Part shown: piece by piece, positions 24,939 to 32,866 of the stretch
Numbering within the stretch: position 1 is the first letter of the stretch
Layout of the letters: the number at the start of each line of letters is the position of its first letter
Assembly (NCBI GenBank): GCA_023898765.1
Contig: CP060238.1
Span: 248,001 to 312,000, forward strand
Source of the DNA: Rhodospirillales bacterium
GTDB lineage: Bacteria > Pseudomonadota > Alphaproteobacteria > Micavibrionales > Micavibrionaceae
Reading direction: 5' to 3'
DNA: 64,000 nucleotides
Made by a program: the position numbers and the translations under genes
Notes under the pieces: model-generated
Seen by the model: the letters and a program-made list of their open reading frames with translations, nothing else
The model's database searches: none
Told to the model about the DNA's origin: nothing

Positions 24939-26132
24939 ATGAATCAAACAGACGTTCTTGTTATCGGGGCAGGCGCCGCCGGATTGATGTGCGCGATACA
25001 CGCCGGAAGGCGCAGAAAAGCGGTAATTGTTCTAGATCATGCCAAAAAACCGGCGGAGAAAATACGCATCTCCGGCGGCGGGAAATGCAACTTCACAAAC
25101 CTGCACTGCACCCCTGAAAATTTTATCTCCTCCAACCCCCATTTTTGCAAATCGGCCTTAAGCCGTTTTTGCCCGCAAGACTTCATTAAAATGGTCGATG
25201 AGCATAAAATTTCATGGCACGAAAAAAATCAGGGCAAAAAATCGGGCCAATTATTCTGTAATGATTCGTCTGCCCAAATCGTCGATATGCTTCTTTTGGA
25301 CTGTCAGAAAGCCGCTGTAAAAATTCATATGGAGACAGAAATAAAGGCCGTTGAAAAAGCAAAAAGCGGGTTTGAAGTCACAACGAACTCCGGCACATAT
25401 ATCTGTTCGTCTCTCGTCATCGCCTGCGGAGGACGTTCTATCCCCAAAATGGGCGCAAGCGGATTCGGATATAAAATCGCGCGACAGTTTGGACTAAACG
25501 TCATTCCCCCTTCTCCGGCCCTCGTCCCTTTGACATTTACGGACGATATCCTGCAGATGACAAAATCCCTTTCCGGTCTTTCAATCGAAGAAGCCGTCGT
25601 TACCTGCGGCCATACAAGTTTTCGGGAAGCGGTCTTGTTCACACATCGCGGGTTAAGCGGCCCTGCCATTTTGCAAATCTCTTCCTACTGGTCACCGGGG
25701 CAAAGCATTACCCTGAATATGCTTCCGGATATGGATATGTTCGAACAACTGAAAAAAGACCGCAGCATGCAGCCAAAACAAATGCTTCATACCCTTCTTG
25801 AAAAATATTTACCGGCACGTCTGGCTCAAAGTATCGCGGTTCGATCCGGCCATGACGGGCGTATCGCCGATTTATCGGACAAAAAGTTAAAGGCGGTGGC
25901 AAATATCGTCAATAATTGGACTCTCCAGCCGAACGGCACGGAAGGCTTTCGCACGGCCGAAGTTACAGGCGGCGGCGTGGATACGGATGAGCTTTCCTCC
26001 AAAACATTTGAAAGCAAAAAAGTGCCCGGTCTTTATTTTATCGGGGAAGTCGTAGACGTAACGGGGCACCTGGGCGGTCATAATTTTCAATGGGCCTGGG
26101 CATCCGGCCATGCCTGCGGAACCGCCCTTTGA
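24939..26132 (+). CDS. YhiN/HI0933-family flavoprotein (NAD(P)/FAD-dependent oxidoreductase)
   Basis: This protein of about 397 residues has the N-terminal FAD-binding motif VLVIGAGAAGLMCAIHAG, then the family signature KIRISGGGKCNFTN, and the C-terminal GRTAEV-like segment FRTAEVTGGGVDTDEL. It ends with YFIGEVVDVTGHLGGHNFQWAWASG. The substrate of this family is not settled; some members are annotated as aminoacetone oxidases. The start is chosen at the ATG preceded by GAGG at good spacing; an ATG four codons upstream is also possible. Confidence 0.88.
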   Translation: MNQTDVLVIGAGAAGLMCAIHAGRRRKAVIVLDHAKKPAEKIRISGGGKCNFTNLHCTPENFISSNPHFCKSALSRFCPQDFIKMVDEHKISWHEKNQGKKSGQLFCNDSSAQIVDMLLLDCQKAAVKIHMETEIKAVEKAKSGFEVTTNSGTYICSSLVIACGGRSIPKMGASGFGYKIARQFGLNVIPPSPALVPLTFTDDILQMTKSLSGLSIEEAVVTCGHTSFREAVLFTHRGLSGPAILQISSYWSPGQSITLNMLPDMDMFEQLKKDRSMQPKQMLHTLLEKYLPARLAQSIAVRSGHDGRIADLSDKKLKAVANIVNNWTLQPNGTEGFRTAEVTGGGVDTDELSSKTFESKKVPGLYFIGEVVDVTGHLGGHNFQWAWASGHACGTAL

Positions 26133-26153
26133 CATTTTACAGGTCCGATCCGT

Positions 26154-26891
26154 TTAACGGGCGATAAGGACCTGATAAAAGTGGTAACAATCCGTTCCGC
26201 TACAACCTGCCGTTTCGTGAACGCAGCCGCTCGTTTTCCCCAAAAGAGCCGTGGAAGACGTTCCGGCATCTCCTATCGTGGAACTGGAAGCACCATAAGT
26301 CCCCACGAATTTGGTTCCTTCCGTAATGCCGTTTGTATCTGTCGGTGGAACATCTCCCGGATTGGAGACGCCAAGTTTATTGTTAATCTCCAGACAAATT
26401 TTTTGTGAAAGCGCAGATATAATGGCTACAAGCTCCTCCTCAGCGGCATCCGCAATTCCGGACACTTTGTTGTCCCCGTTCACAATAAGGTTTCCATACT
26501 CGGCAACGGCAGATTTGCTTGAATCCAGCCAGTCCTCGTCCGGCGCTTGATAACTTACCTTTCCGCCCGCCAGATCGAAAACATGACAGGATTTGTCCGC
26601 CGGGGCGCTGGGATTCGTATAAACGGTATAAAGGGGGTTTTCAAAACTGATTTGAATATCTGTACAGCCGCGCAGGCGGAGGGTCCCAACCGCCTTGGCA
26701 ACCGTATTGCCGTAAGAAATAATTTCGTTCGCCGCGATTTTGGCCTGCTGGTCGCTCAACGTGCTCGTGTTCGTACGGCTGCCTTTGGAAACAGCAAAGG
26801 AAAGCGCCCCCAGAAGCGCCACAGCAACCAGAATGTAAATAATAGCAGAGCCTTTTTCTTTGGAGTTTTCTTTTTTCCTGTTTTCTATCAT
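26154..26891 (-). CDS. Prepilin-like membrane-anchored protein of unknown function
   Basis: This protein of about 245 residues has an N-terminal basic leader (MIENRKKENSKEKG) directly before a hydrophobic helix (SAIIYILVAVALLGALSFAV). That is the layout of a type III (prepilin) signal, but the usual Glu at position 5 of the mature part is absent. The rest is soluble, with several Cys near the end (GCVHETAGCSGTDCYHF) that could form disulfides. I do not recognise the family. The start is chosen to give the short leader; a longer frame begins at 26921. Downstream of it is only the convergent flavoprotein gene, so it may stand alone. Confidence 0.6.
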   Translation of the reverse strand: MIENRKKENSKEKGSAIIYILVAVALLGALSFAVSKGSRTNTSTLSDQQAKIAANEIISYGNTVAKAVGTLRLRGCTDIQISFENPLYTVYTNPSAPADKSCHVFDLAGGKVSYQAPDEDWLDSSKSAVAEYGNLIVNGDNKVSGIADAAEEELVAIISALSQKICLEINNKLGVSNPGDVPPTDTNGITEGTKFVGTYGASSSTIGDAGTSSTALLGKTSGCVHETAGCSGTDCYHFYQVLIAR

Positions 26892-26929
26892 GCCTTTCAG
26901 TGTACATGAAAAACGGCACAAAAAAACAG

Positions 26930-27319
26930 TTATCCTGCCCTGAAAGCTTTGAATTCTTTTATGTTGGCTTTTGAAATATGCACAGGGATCCGGGCATGGC
27001 CCTGCGCGGCCAACGTAAGGAAAACGGCCCGCCCGGCCCCGATTTCGATATTATCCATCAGCCCGATGCCCAAAACCGGACGCTCCAGCGACTGGCCTTC
27101 GGAGAGCTGTTTTTCAACGATTTTGCGTTTTTCATACTCCCGCAGAGGAAGATCTTCCGCGTCCCGAATAGCGCCCTCTCTGGTAAGCCATTCAAAGCTG
27201 AACAAAGAGTTTTTCCAGCTTTTCAGCGCCAAACGGGTATCTATTTCAACCACCTCGTATTTGGCCTCCCGTCCCTTGATGGCCGGGCTGTCTGTAAAAT
27301 GGATGTTTTTTGTATTCAT
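26930..27319 (-). CDS. Hypothetical protein, about 130 residues
   Basis: This soluble protein of mixed alpha/beta character begins MNTKNIHFTDSPAIKGREAK and ends with IPVHISKANIKEFKAF. There is no signal peptide, membrane segment or metal motif. The longer frame back to 27529 overlaps the zinc-finger gene on the other strand and reads unlike protein, so the internal ATG at 27319 is preferred. It is not recognised, though the charged and regular composition supports real coding. It lies 38 bp from the prepilin-like gene, upstream on the same strand. Confidence 0.6.
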   Translation of the reverse strand: MNTKNIHFTDSPAIKGREAKYEVVEIDTRLALKSWKNSLFSFEWLTREGAIRDAEDLPLREYEKRKIVEKQLSEGQSLERPVLGIGLMDNIEIGAGRAVFLTLAAQGHARIPVHISKANIKEFKAFRAG

Positions 27320-27400
27320 GACTTTTGTTAAAGACTTGTTTAACGGCGTTTGTCGTGTCAATTTAACCCCGGAATAGATAACAAAACGTAAAGATATCCC

Positions 27401-27583
27401 ATGTCCAAACAGACGAAAGAAAAACAGCCGGCCCCCGTTCTTGTCGAAAAAGATACCGATGAAATCATGTGTGACGGCGGAAACGGACCCTTCGGTCACC
27501 CGCAAGTCTGGTATGGCTTTAACGGTCAATCCGAGGTTCAGTGCGGTTATTGCGGGCAGAAATTTGTTAAAAAAACAGACTGA
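27401..27583 (+). CDS. NDUFS6-type zinc-finger protein (complex I associated)
   Basis: This 60-residue protein has the zf-CHCC pattern: CDGGNGPFGHPQVWYGF, then VQCGYCGQKFV. The zinc ligands are the first Cys, the His, and the C-x2-C pair. In mitochondria the homologue is the 13-kDa NDUFS6 subunit of complex I, and alphaproteobacteria carry the free-standing small form, needed for assembly of the NADH dehydrogenase. Length and motif are complete. Confidence 0.88.
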   Translation: MSKQTKEKQPAPVLVEKDTDEIMCDGGNGPFGHPQVWYGFNGQSEVQCGYCGQKFVKKTD

Positions 27584-27604
27584 AAACAGCTTTTTGTCCC
27601 AAAA

Positions 27605-27634
27605 CTTGATTTTGGGGCCCCTTTTTCCTTATAT
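27605..27634 (+). promoter_or_regulatory. Possible sigma-32 heat-shock promoter of the hsp20 gene
   Basis: CTTGATT at 27605 and CCTTATAT at 27627 are 15 bases apart. This resembles the CTTGAAA / CCCCATAT boxes of sigma-32 promoters, with mismatches. The predicted 5' leader would be about 65 bases. Confidence 0.35.
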
Positions 27635-27686
27635 TATCCCTAGACGTTACAGGAGGCGCCGATATCGGGCCTTCTGCGAAGATTGC

Positions 27687-27703
27687 TTGCTCAAATGGAG
27701 GAG
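27687..27703 (+). promoter_or_regulatory. Probable ROSE-type RNA thermometer hairpin over the hsp20 ribosome site
   Basis: UUGCUC at 27687-27692 faces GAGGAG at 27698-27703 across a 5-base loop, just before the ATG at 27707. Pairing gives C-G, U-A, C-G, a G-G mismatch, U-A and U-G. A UYGCU strand paired to the Shine-Dalgarno with a G-G opposition is the hallmark of ROSE elements, which melt at heat-shock temperature. Two further small hairpins (around GCCGATATCGGGC and CTTCTGCGAAG) lie upstream, as in multi-stem ROSE leaders. Confidence 0.6.
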
Positions 27704-27706
27704 TAG

Positions 27707-28198
27707 ATGGATACAAGACTGTCCTTGTTCGATAGCCCGATGTTTCTGGGCTTTGATGATTTTGAAAAAAGGCTCAATCGTGTGCGCAAGAGCACAGGTG
27801 AAGGCTATCCCCCTTACAATATTGAACAAATTGGTGAAAACGGCCTGCGTATCACACTGGCCGTGGCCGGATTCACCATGGAAGATCTGGATATTGAACT
27901 CGAACATAACCAGCTCACAATCTGCGGGAAACAAAGCGAGGAGGATAAGGACGCCGCGCGCATCTATTTGCACCGCGGCATTGCCGCCCGCCAGTTCCAG
28001 CGCAGTTTTGTTTTGGCAGACGGCATAGAGGTCCTGGGAGCTTCCCTGGATAACGGTCTTTTGCATATTGATATGGAACAAGTTCCGCCGGAATCCAACG
28101 CCCGGAAAATCGAGATTTCTTCTCAAAATGACGGACGGTCCATGCAGGCGATTGATATCGAAAACAGTGCCGGCCGGAACATAAACAAAGATAAGTAA
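27707..28198 (+). CDS. Hsp20 (IbpA-type) small heat-shock protein
   Basis: This 163-residue holdase chaperone has an alpha-crystallin domain. The N-terminus (LFDSPMFLGFDDFEKRLNRV) leads to YPPYNIEQIGENGLRITLAV, the start of the crystallin fold, and the domain closes with DNGLLHIDMEQVPPE. It binds unfolded proteins and hands them to DnaK/ClpB. A GGAGG ribosome site is covered by a predicted thermometer hairpin. The DUF1150 gene follows on the same strand, a combination typical of alphaproteobacteria. Confidence 0.93.
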   Translation: MDTRLSLFDSPMFLGFDDFEKRLNRVRKSTGEGYPPYNIEQIGENGLRITLAVAGFTMEDLDIELEHNQLTICGKQSEEDKDAARIYLHRGIAARQFQRSFVLADGIEVLGASLDNGLLHIDMEQVPPESNARKIEISSQNDGRSMQAIDIENSAGRNINKDK

Positions 28199-28251
28199 CC
28201 TTTTGGTAATATTTTCGTGTAATATTCCCTGTGAAAGGGTGGTCAAATAAA

Positions 28252-28479
28252 ATGAATCATAAGCCTGAATCAACCCGTGATTTCCTGAGAAAGTTATCCC
28301 AGCAGGAACTTCTGGATGTTGGGCTCAACGAGATCGCCTATATAAAGCGGCGGGAAGGCAGCGCGGCGCCTTATTCGGTTCACGCCGCAGACGGAACGCA
28401 GATTTCAGTGATGGATTCTCTCGACACGGCCCTTGTGTCCGTCTGGCACCATAACCTGCACGCCGTAACCTTGCATTAA
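28252..28479 (+). CDS. DUF1150 family protein
   Basis: This protein of about 75 residues has the DUF1150 pattern: LLDVGLNEIAYIKR followed by YSVHAADGTQISVMDSLDTA and ending HNLHAVTLH. The role is unknown, but the family sits beside hsp20 genes across alphaproteobacteria. Start ATG 28252 is preferred over a GTG at 28231 because of the GGGTGG stretch upstream. It is 53 bp after hsp20 and probably on the same heat-induced transcript. Confidence 0.85.
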   Translation: MNHKPESTRDFLRKLSQQELLDVGLNEIAYIKRREGSAAPYSVHAADGTQISVMDSLDTALVSVWHHNLHAVTLH

Positions 28480-28480
28480 A

Positions 28481-28948
28481 TCAAGCTGCACGCATCCGGC
28501 TGTTGACCGACCGCAGTGTCATGCGGACATCGTCCTCGTCATTCGCACTGCGGAGTCCTTCGCAAAAACTGGAATTATGCAGCAACCGCGACCAGCTTGC
28601 GAGTTTTTGCAAATGCTGGATATCTTCATGTTCCGGTGAAAGCAGGACGCAAACCAGATCTATGGCATAATTTCCGGCACCAAAATTCACAGGCTTTTCA
28701 AGAGGGGCAAGCACCATAAAGGATTGCGTCAAAGCCGAAACTTTCAAATCCAGAAGCAAAACGCCCTCTTCGGCATTTGCGTTTTGTGCCGAGTCTATTT
28801 TTGCCAAACGGCTGTATAAAAGTTTCTCGCGTATGCCGATAATTTTTGACGTCTCTTCCGCAATAGTCTGAAGAACCTGCTTCTTATCCGTCAGTTTTAA
28901 AGACGGCAAAACCAAGTCAAATGAAAAACCGGAACGGTTATACGGCAT
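28481..28948 (-). CDS. PtsN-like EIIA(Ntr) protein lacking the phosphorylatable histidine
   Basis: This 155-residue protein has the size and helix pattern of PtsN: LKLTDKKQVLQTIAEETSKI at the start and AIDLVCVLLSPEHEDIQHLQ, then LASWSRLLHNSSF, toward the end. The active-site segment, normally of the form GVAIPHGK, reads EEGVLLLDLKV here, so the phosphoacceptor His is replaced, apparently by Asp67. It therefore cannot be phosphorylated in the usual way. It keeps the usual place downstream of rpoN and hpf. It may act as a permanently locked regulator, with another intact PtsN elsewhere; the latter is inference. Confidence 0.75.
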   Translation of the reverse strand: MPYNRSGFSFDLVLPSLKLTDKKQVLQTIAEETSKIIGIREKLLYSRLAKIDSAQNANAEEGVLLLDLKVSALTQSFMVLAPLEKPVNFGAGNYAIDLVCVLLSPEHEDIQHLQKLASWSRLLHNSSFCEGLRSANDEDDVRMTLRSVNSRMRAA

Positions 28949-29106
28949 CGTTTTTCCTACCTTTGTGCGTGTAAGATACGTTGCCCCTTATACCCATTTC
29001 AGCAGCTCGCACAACCCCCTATCTGTCATGCAGCGCACGAAAAAATGGCCGTTTTTCCAGAGCTTTTTAAGTTCCTAACTTTATCTTTGGAAAAGCTTAA
29101 AAACGC

Positions 29107-29733
29107 TCAAGCCGATTTTTTATTAGTTTTTGCAGACGCGTCGTTTCCTTGCGGATCAACCCACCCGACATTACCGTCTTCACGGCGGTAAACCATGTTC
29201 AGGCCATTGTGATTTGCATTGCGAAACAAAAAGGCAGGCTGACCGGAAAGATTCAGCCGCATGACAGCTTCGGAAACAGCCATGGTCTGGATGTTGGTTG
29301 CCATTTCGGCAACAACAAGCGGCGCAGCATCATGCGCTTTTTCATCTTCGTCCTCATCTTCCGATTCGGCAGAGATGACATGTTCCCGTGCCTCGAGGAT
29401 CGCAGAAGTTTCCAAACGCTCATGGTGGTCCCGCAGACGTTTTTTATACCGACGAAGCTGCTTGGCAACTTTATCGGAAGCTTTGTCGAAAGAAGCATAA
29501 GGATCCGCATCTTCTGCGCTGGCAATAACCATGATATCTTTGCCAATACGGATGGAAATATGCGTTTTAATAACCCCGTGACCATGCCCTTCGGGAGAGA
29601 AGGTCACATTGGCGTCTGTCGCGTGGTTAAAGTATTTCTGGCTGATATCTTCCAGTTTTCCGGTAACGTGCTCGCGCAGTGCATCACCGACATCCATTTG
29701 CTTTCCGTGTACGCTCAGTTGCATTATATTCAC
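29107..29733 (-). CDS. hpf: Hpf, long-form ribosome hibernation promoting factor
   Basis: This 208-residue protein binds 30S subunits and causes 100S dimers in stationary phase. The N-terminal domain (about 1-105) has LSVHGKQMDVGDALREHVTG and AEDADPYASFDKASDKVAKQ, typical of HPF/YfiA. A linker rich in acidic residues (SAESEDEDEDEKAHD) leads to the C-terminal dimerisation domain (NLSGQPAFLFRNANHNGLNM and VYRREDGNVGWVDP). The presence of both domains makes it the long form. The gene lies between rpoN and ptsN on the minus strand, the usual order, but murI on the opposite strand separates it from rpoN. Confidence 0.93.
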   Translation of the reverse strand: MNIMQLSVHGKQMDVGDALREHVTGKLEDISQKYFNHATDANVTFSPEGHGHGVIKTHISIRIGKDIMVIASAEDADPYASFDKASDKVAKQLRRYKKRLRDHHERLETSAILEAREHVISAESEDEDEDEKAHDAAPLVVAEMATNIQTMAVSEAVMRLNLSGQPAFLFRNANHNGLNMVYRREDGNVGWVDPQGNDASAKTNKKSA

Positions 29734-29799
29734 CTTCTATGTTTAAAAATACTTAAATACGGGAATTCGGCTTTTCTTTTAAGAAAAGCAATAGCAAAG

Positions 29800-30630
29800 A
29801 TGGAAAACGGCGGCAAGAAGACAATTGGGATATTTGATTCGGGGCTGGGAGGGCTTTACATTGCCGGCGCCATCAGGAATGCCCTGCCGGAGTATGATTA
29901 CGTCTATTTAGGCGATACGCTGAACGTTCCCTATGGCGGTCGCTCATCTGAATCCATTCTTGCCTTAAGCCGGGCAGGGATGCGCTATCTTATCGAAAAA
30001 TGTAATTGCGAGATCGTTATTGTGGCCTGTAACACGGCAAGTGTGGCCGCCGTCCGGACATTGCAACGGGAGTTTTTGCCAAAAGAACATCCGGAGAAGA
30101 GGATTTTAAGCGTTGTCGTTCCGACGCTGGAAGTGGCCATAGAACACGGTTCCAAAAAAATAGGACTGATTGCGACGGAATATACAATCCGTTCAAATGT
30201 TTACGAAGAGGAAATCTCCAAAATCACACCGAAAGCGAGAATTTTTGGACTGCCGACGCCTCTTCTCGTGCCTCTCATCGAACATAGCGGAGAGAAATAC
30301 CTGGATATGGTGTTGCAGGATTATCTGGTCCACCTTCTGGCCGAAAAAATCGATTGTCTCATTCTGGGATGTACGCATTACGTTGCCCTGAAGGACCGCA
30401 TCAGACGCCTGACCGACAACAAGGTCGATTTGCTCTCCCAGGACGACATTATCCCTCCGAAACTGAAAGATTATCTGGCGCGTCATCCCGAGATAGAAAA
30501 CAAGCTGTCCAAAAACGGCCGTTTTTCAATCATGGCGACAGACCTGAATTCCGGTTTCATGAAAAATATCAATAAATTTATGGGACAGGAGCACACCCCC
30601 GCCCAAAAAGCCGTTTATCCTTTTTCCTGA
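29800..30630 (+). CDS. murI: MurI, glutamate racemase
   Basis: This 276-residue enzyme makes D-glutamate for peptidoglycan. Motifs are IGIFDSGLGGL (Asp13), VACNTASVAA (catalytic Cys77) and LILGCTHYVALK (catalytic Cys191 with His193). The start is the ATG at 29800. The frame is open far upstream, but that part is antisense to hpf and reads like no protein. The last 16 bp overlap the end of rpoN on the other strand. It is unusual in sitting between hpf and rpoN in opposite orientation. Confidence 0.93.
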   Translation: MENGGKKTIGIFDSGLGGLYIAGAIRNALPEYDYVYLGDTLNVPYGGRSSESILALSRAGMRYLIEKCNCEIVIVACNTASVAAVRTLQREFLPKEHPEKRILSVVVPTLEVAIEHGSKKIGLIATEYTIRSNVYEEEISKITPKARIFGLPTPLLVPLIEHSGEKYLDMVLQDYLVHLLAEKIDCLILGCTHYVALKDRIRRLTDNKVDLLSQDDIIPPKLKDYLARHPEIENKLSKNGRFSIMATDLNSGFMKNINKFMGQEHTPAQKAVYPFS

Positions 30631-32087
30631 TTCTTTTTTCGGCGGCGGCGCTGCACGGAAGAAGGAATGTTCAGGGATTCGCGGTATTTGGCGACCGTAC
30701 GTCTGGCAATATCGATGCCGTCTTTCCGGAGCCTGTCCACGATCTTGTCATCCGAAAGAACTTTGTGCGGATCTTCTTCCGCAATCAGGGTTTGAATGCG
30801 GGCCCTGACGCTTTCGGAAGAATGGGAAACCCCGTCTGCGCCGGCCAGAGCCGTCGTAAAGAAATATTTCAGTTCGAAAATGCCGCGCGGCGTCCCGATA
30901 AATTTGTTGCTGGTGACACGGCTGACCGTACTTTCATGCATGTCTATCACCTCAGCGATATCCTTCAGGGTCAGCGGCACCAAAAATTCAATTCCGTAAT
31001 TAAAAAAAGCATCCTGCCGTTCGACGATTTCGCCGGCAACTTTGACAATTGTCTGTGCGCGTTGATCCAGCGCTTTAACGAGCCAGCTGGCCGAAGCCAG
31101 TTGATTCGACAAATATTCCTTGTCCTTCTTGCTTTTAGCCGCACCGGCAACCTGCGTGTAATATTCATTGTTAATCAGAACTTTTGGCAGTGTTTCGCCG
31201 TTAAGCTCCACCCGCCAGCCGCCGCCCAGATGTTTGGGCAGACGTTTCATCAAAACGTCCGGGATAACGGTCTGGACGATCTCGTGGCTGAAATTCTCCG
31301 CCGGCTTGGGATTCAGGGCGCGAATGTCGCCAATCATATCCTGCAAATACGTTTCGTTCACGTCGCATTTTTTGGCCAGGGCCGTATGGTCGTGATCGGC
31401 CAGCAGGGTCAGGTTTTCCAGCAGGATTTTCATCGGGCCATCCAGCTTACCCTGTTCTTCAAGTTGTAGGGCCAGACAATCCTGCAGGTCGCGGGCAAAC
31501 ACACCCGTTGGATCAAAGCCTCTCATTTCGTCCATCAGATGGGTAATACGCTCTTCGGAACAATCCAGCCGTCCGGAAAGTTCCTGCGTATCCGCGCGCA
31601 AATACCCGGCTTCGTCCACAAGGTCGATCAAAAGAGCGCCAATCATCTGGTCACGCGGATCTTCAAAACTGACGTGAAGCTGTTTCAGAAGATGCTCCCG
31701 CAAACTGTCAGGTTTGGAAATCGAATTCTCAAAAGCATTGTCCAGCGTATCGAAGGTCTGACTCCCGCCGGCACCCGTGTCCATCATGGACGAACCGGCG
31801 CTGCTAAAATCCTGTTCGGATGCCGCTTCCGTCTCATTGCCTGTCCAGCTTTCGTCAAATTTATCCTGAAGCGTATCGGAGAGGTCTTCCGATTCTTTTT
31901 CCGGCAATTCAGACGTTTCTTCGGACTCTTTTTTCTCTAAAAGCGGGTTTTCGGCCAGCTCTTCTTCCACAAATTCCGAAAGCTCGACATTGCTCAATTG
32001 CAACAGCTTGATGGCCTGCTGCAATTGCGGGGTCATAACAAGATTTTGAGACTGGCGCAGATCGAGGCGCTGGGAAATATTACTCAT
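30615..32087 (-). CDS. rpoN: RpoN, RNA polymerase sigma-54 factor
   Basis: This 490-residue sigma factor has all three regions. The Gln-rich N-terminal activator-interacting region reads LRQSQNLVMTPQLQQAIKLL. An acidic linker (about 50-110) precedes the core-binding region. The DNA-binding C-terminal part has the helix-turn-helix (LTLKDIAEVIDMHESTVSRV) and the RpoN box ARRTVAKYRESLNIP near the end. It directs transcription from -24/-12 promoters with activators such as the response regulator at 12.3 kb. It follows lptB by 29 bp, the usual order in proteobacteria. Confidence 0.96.
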   Translation of the reverse strand: MSNISQRLDLRQSQNLVMTPQLQQAIKLLQLSNVELSEFVEEELAENPLLEKKESEETSELPEKESEDLSDTLQDKFDESWTGNETEAASEQDFSSAGSSMMDTGAGGSQTFDTLDNAFENSISKPDSLREHLLKQLHVSFEDPRDQMIGALLIDLVDEAGYLRADTQELSGRLDCSEERITHLMDEMRGFDPTGVFARDLQDCLALQLEEQGKLDGPMKILLENLTLLADHDHTALAKKCDVNETYLQDMIGDIRALNPKPAENFSHEIVQTVIPDVLMKRLPKHLGGGWRVELNGETLPKVLINNEYYTQVAGAAKSKKDKEYLSNQLASASWLVKALDQRAQTIVKVAGEIVERQDAFFNYGIEFLVPLTLKDIAEVIDMHESTVSRVTSNKFIGTPRGIFELKYFFTTALAGADGVSHSSESVRARIQTLIAEEDPHKVLSDDKIVDRLRKDGIDIARRTVAKYRESLNIPSSVQRRRRKKNQEKG

Positions 32088-32116
32088 AAGACCATTCTAC
32101 CATGAGTACGGGCGGA

Positions 32117-32866
32117 TTACAGCGAAAACCCTTCGCCCAGATAGACTTTTCGGACGTCTTCATGGGCCACGATATCTTCCGGGACCCCTTCCATTAAAAC
32201 ACGCCCGTCATGCAGGATATACGCCCGATCCACGATTTCGAGACAGTCGCGCACATTGTGGTCGGTAATAAGAACGCCGATTCCCTTGGTCTTGAGATAA
32301 CCGATCAGATTCCGTATATCGCCCACGGCAATGGGATCAATCCCGGCCAAAGGCTCATCCAGCAACATAAACTGGGGACGGCTGGCCAGAGCCCGGGCGA
32401 TTTCAACGCGCCGCCGCTCGCCGCCCGACAGCGCCATAGAAGGTGCGCGGCGTAAATGCCCGATTGAAAATTCCGCCAGCAGCTCTTCCAAAAGCTTTTC
32501 CTGCTCGTCGCGTTCGAGATTTTGGGCCTGAATAACGGCCCGAAGATTGTCTTCCACGTTTAGCCCCCGGAAAATGGAGGCTTCCTGCGGCAGGTATCCA
32601 ATCCCCAGCCTTGCCCGGCGATACATGGGCAGGCCCGTAATATCCTGCCCGTTCAGCTGGATAGAGCCGCTATCGGCGTCAATCAGGCCCGTCATAATAT
32701 AGAAGCTGGTCGTTTTGCCGGCGCCGTTCGGCCCCAAAAGGGCCACAGCTTCTCCCCGCTCAATATGCAGGTTTACGTCATGCAAAACAGGCCGCTTGCT
32801 GTAGCTTTTGGACAGATGCCTGGCGGTAAGGCCTTTTGAAACGGCTCTAAGATGGCCCAAAGTCAT
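32117..32866 (-). CDS. lptB: LptB, LPS export ABC transporter ATPase
   Basis: This ATPase of about 249 residues powers lipopolysaccharide extraction by LptFG. Walker A is GPNGAGKTTSFYIMTG, the signature is LSGGERRRVEIARAL, and Walker B is FMLLDEPLAGIDPIAV. ITDHNVRDCLEIVDRAYIL is the H-loop region typical of LptB. The chosen ATG overlaps the stop of the LysE-type gene (ATGA); a longer frame to 32929 is possible but lies inside that gene. It is part of the run kdsD-lptC-lptA-lysE-lptB-rpoN. Confidence 0.95.
   Translation of the reverse strand: MTLGHLRAVSKGLTARHLSKSYSKRPVLHDVNLHIERGEAVALLGPNGAGKTTSFYIMTGLIDADSGSIQLNGQDITGLPMYRRARLGIGYLPQEASIFRGLNVEDNLRAVIQAQNLERDEQEKLLEELLAEFSIGHLRRAPSMALSGGERRRVEIARALASRPQFMLLDEPLAGIDPIAVGDIRNLIGYLKTKGIGVLITDHNVRDCLEIVDRAYILHDGRVLMEGVPEDIVAHEDVRKVYLGEGFSL

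Noticed and set aside
29149..29799. Long N-terminal extension of the murI frame
   Set aside because: The extension lies antisense to hpf, does not resemble any domain, and the standard MurI start is at 29800.
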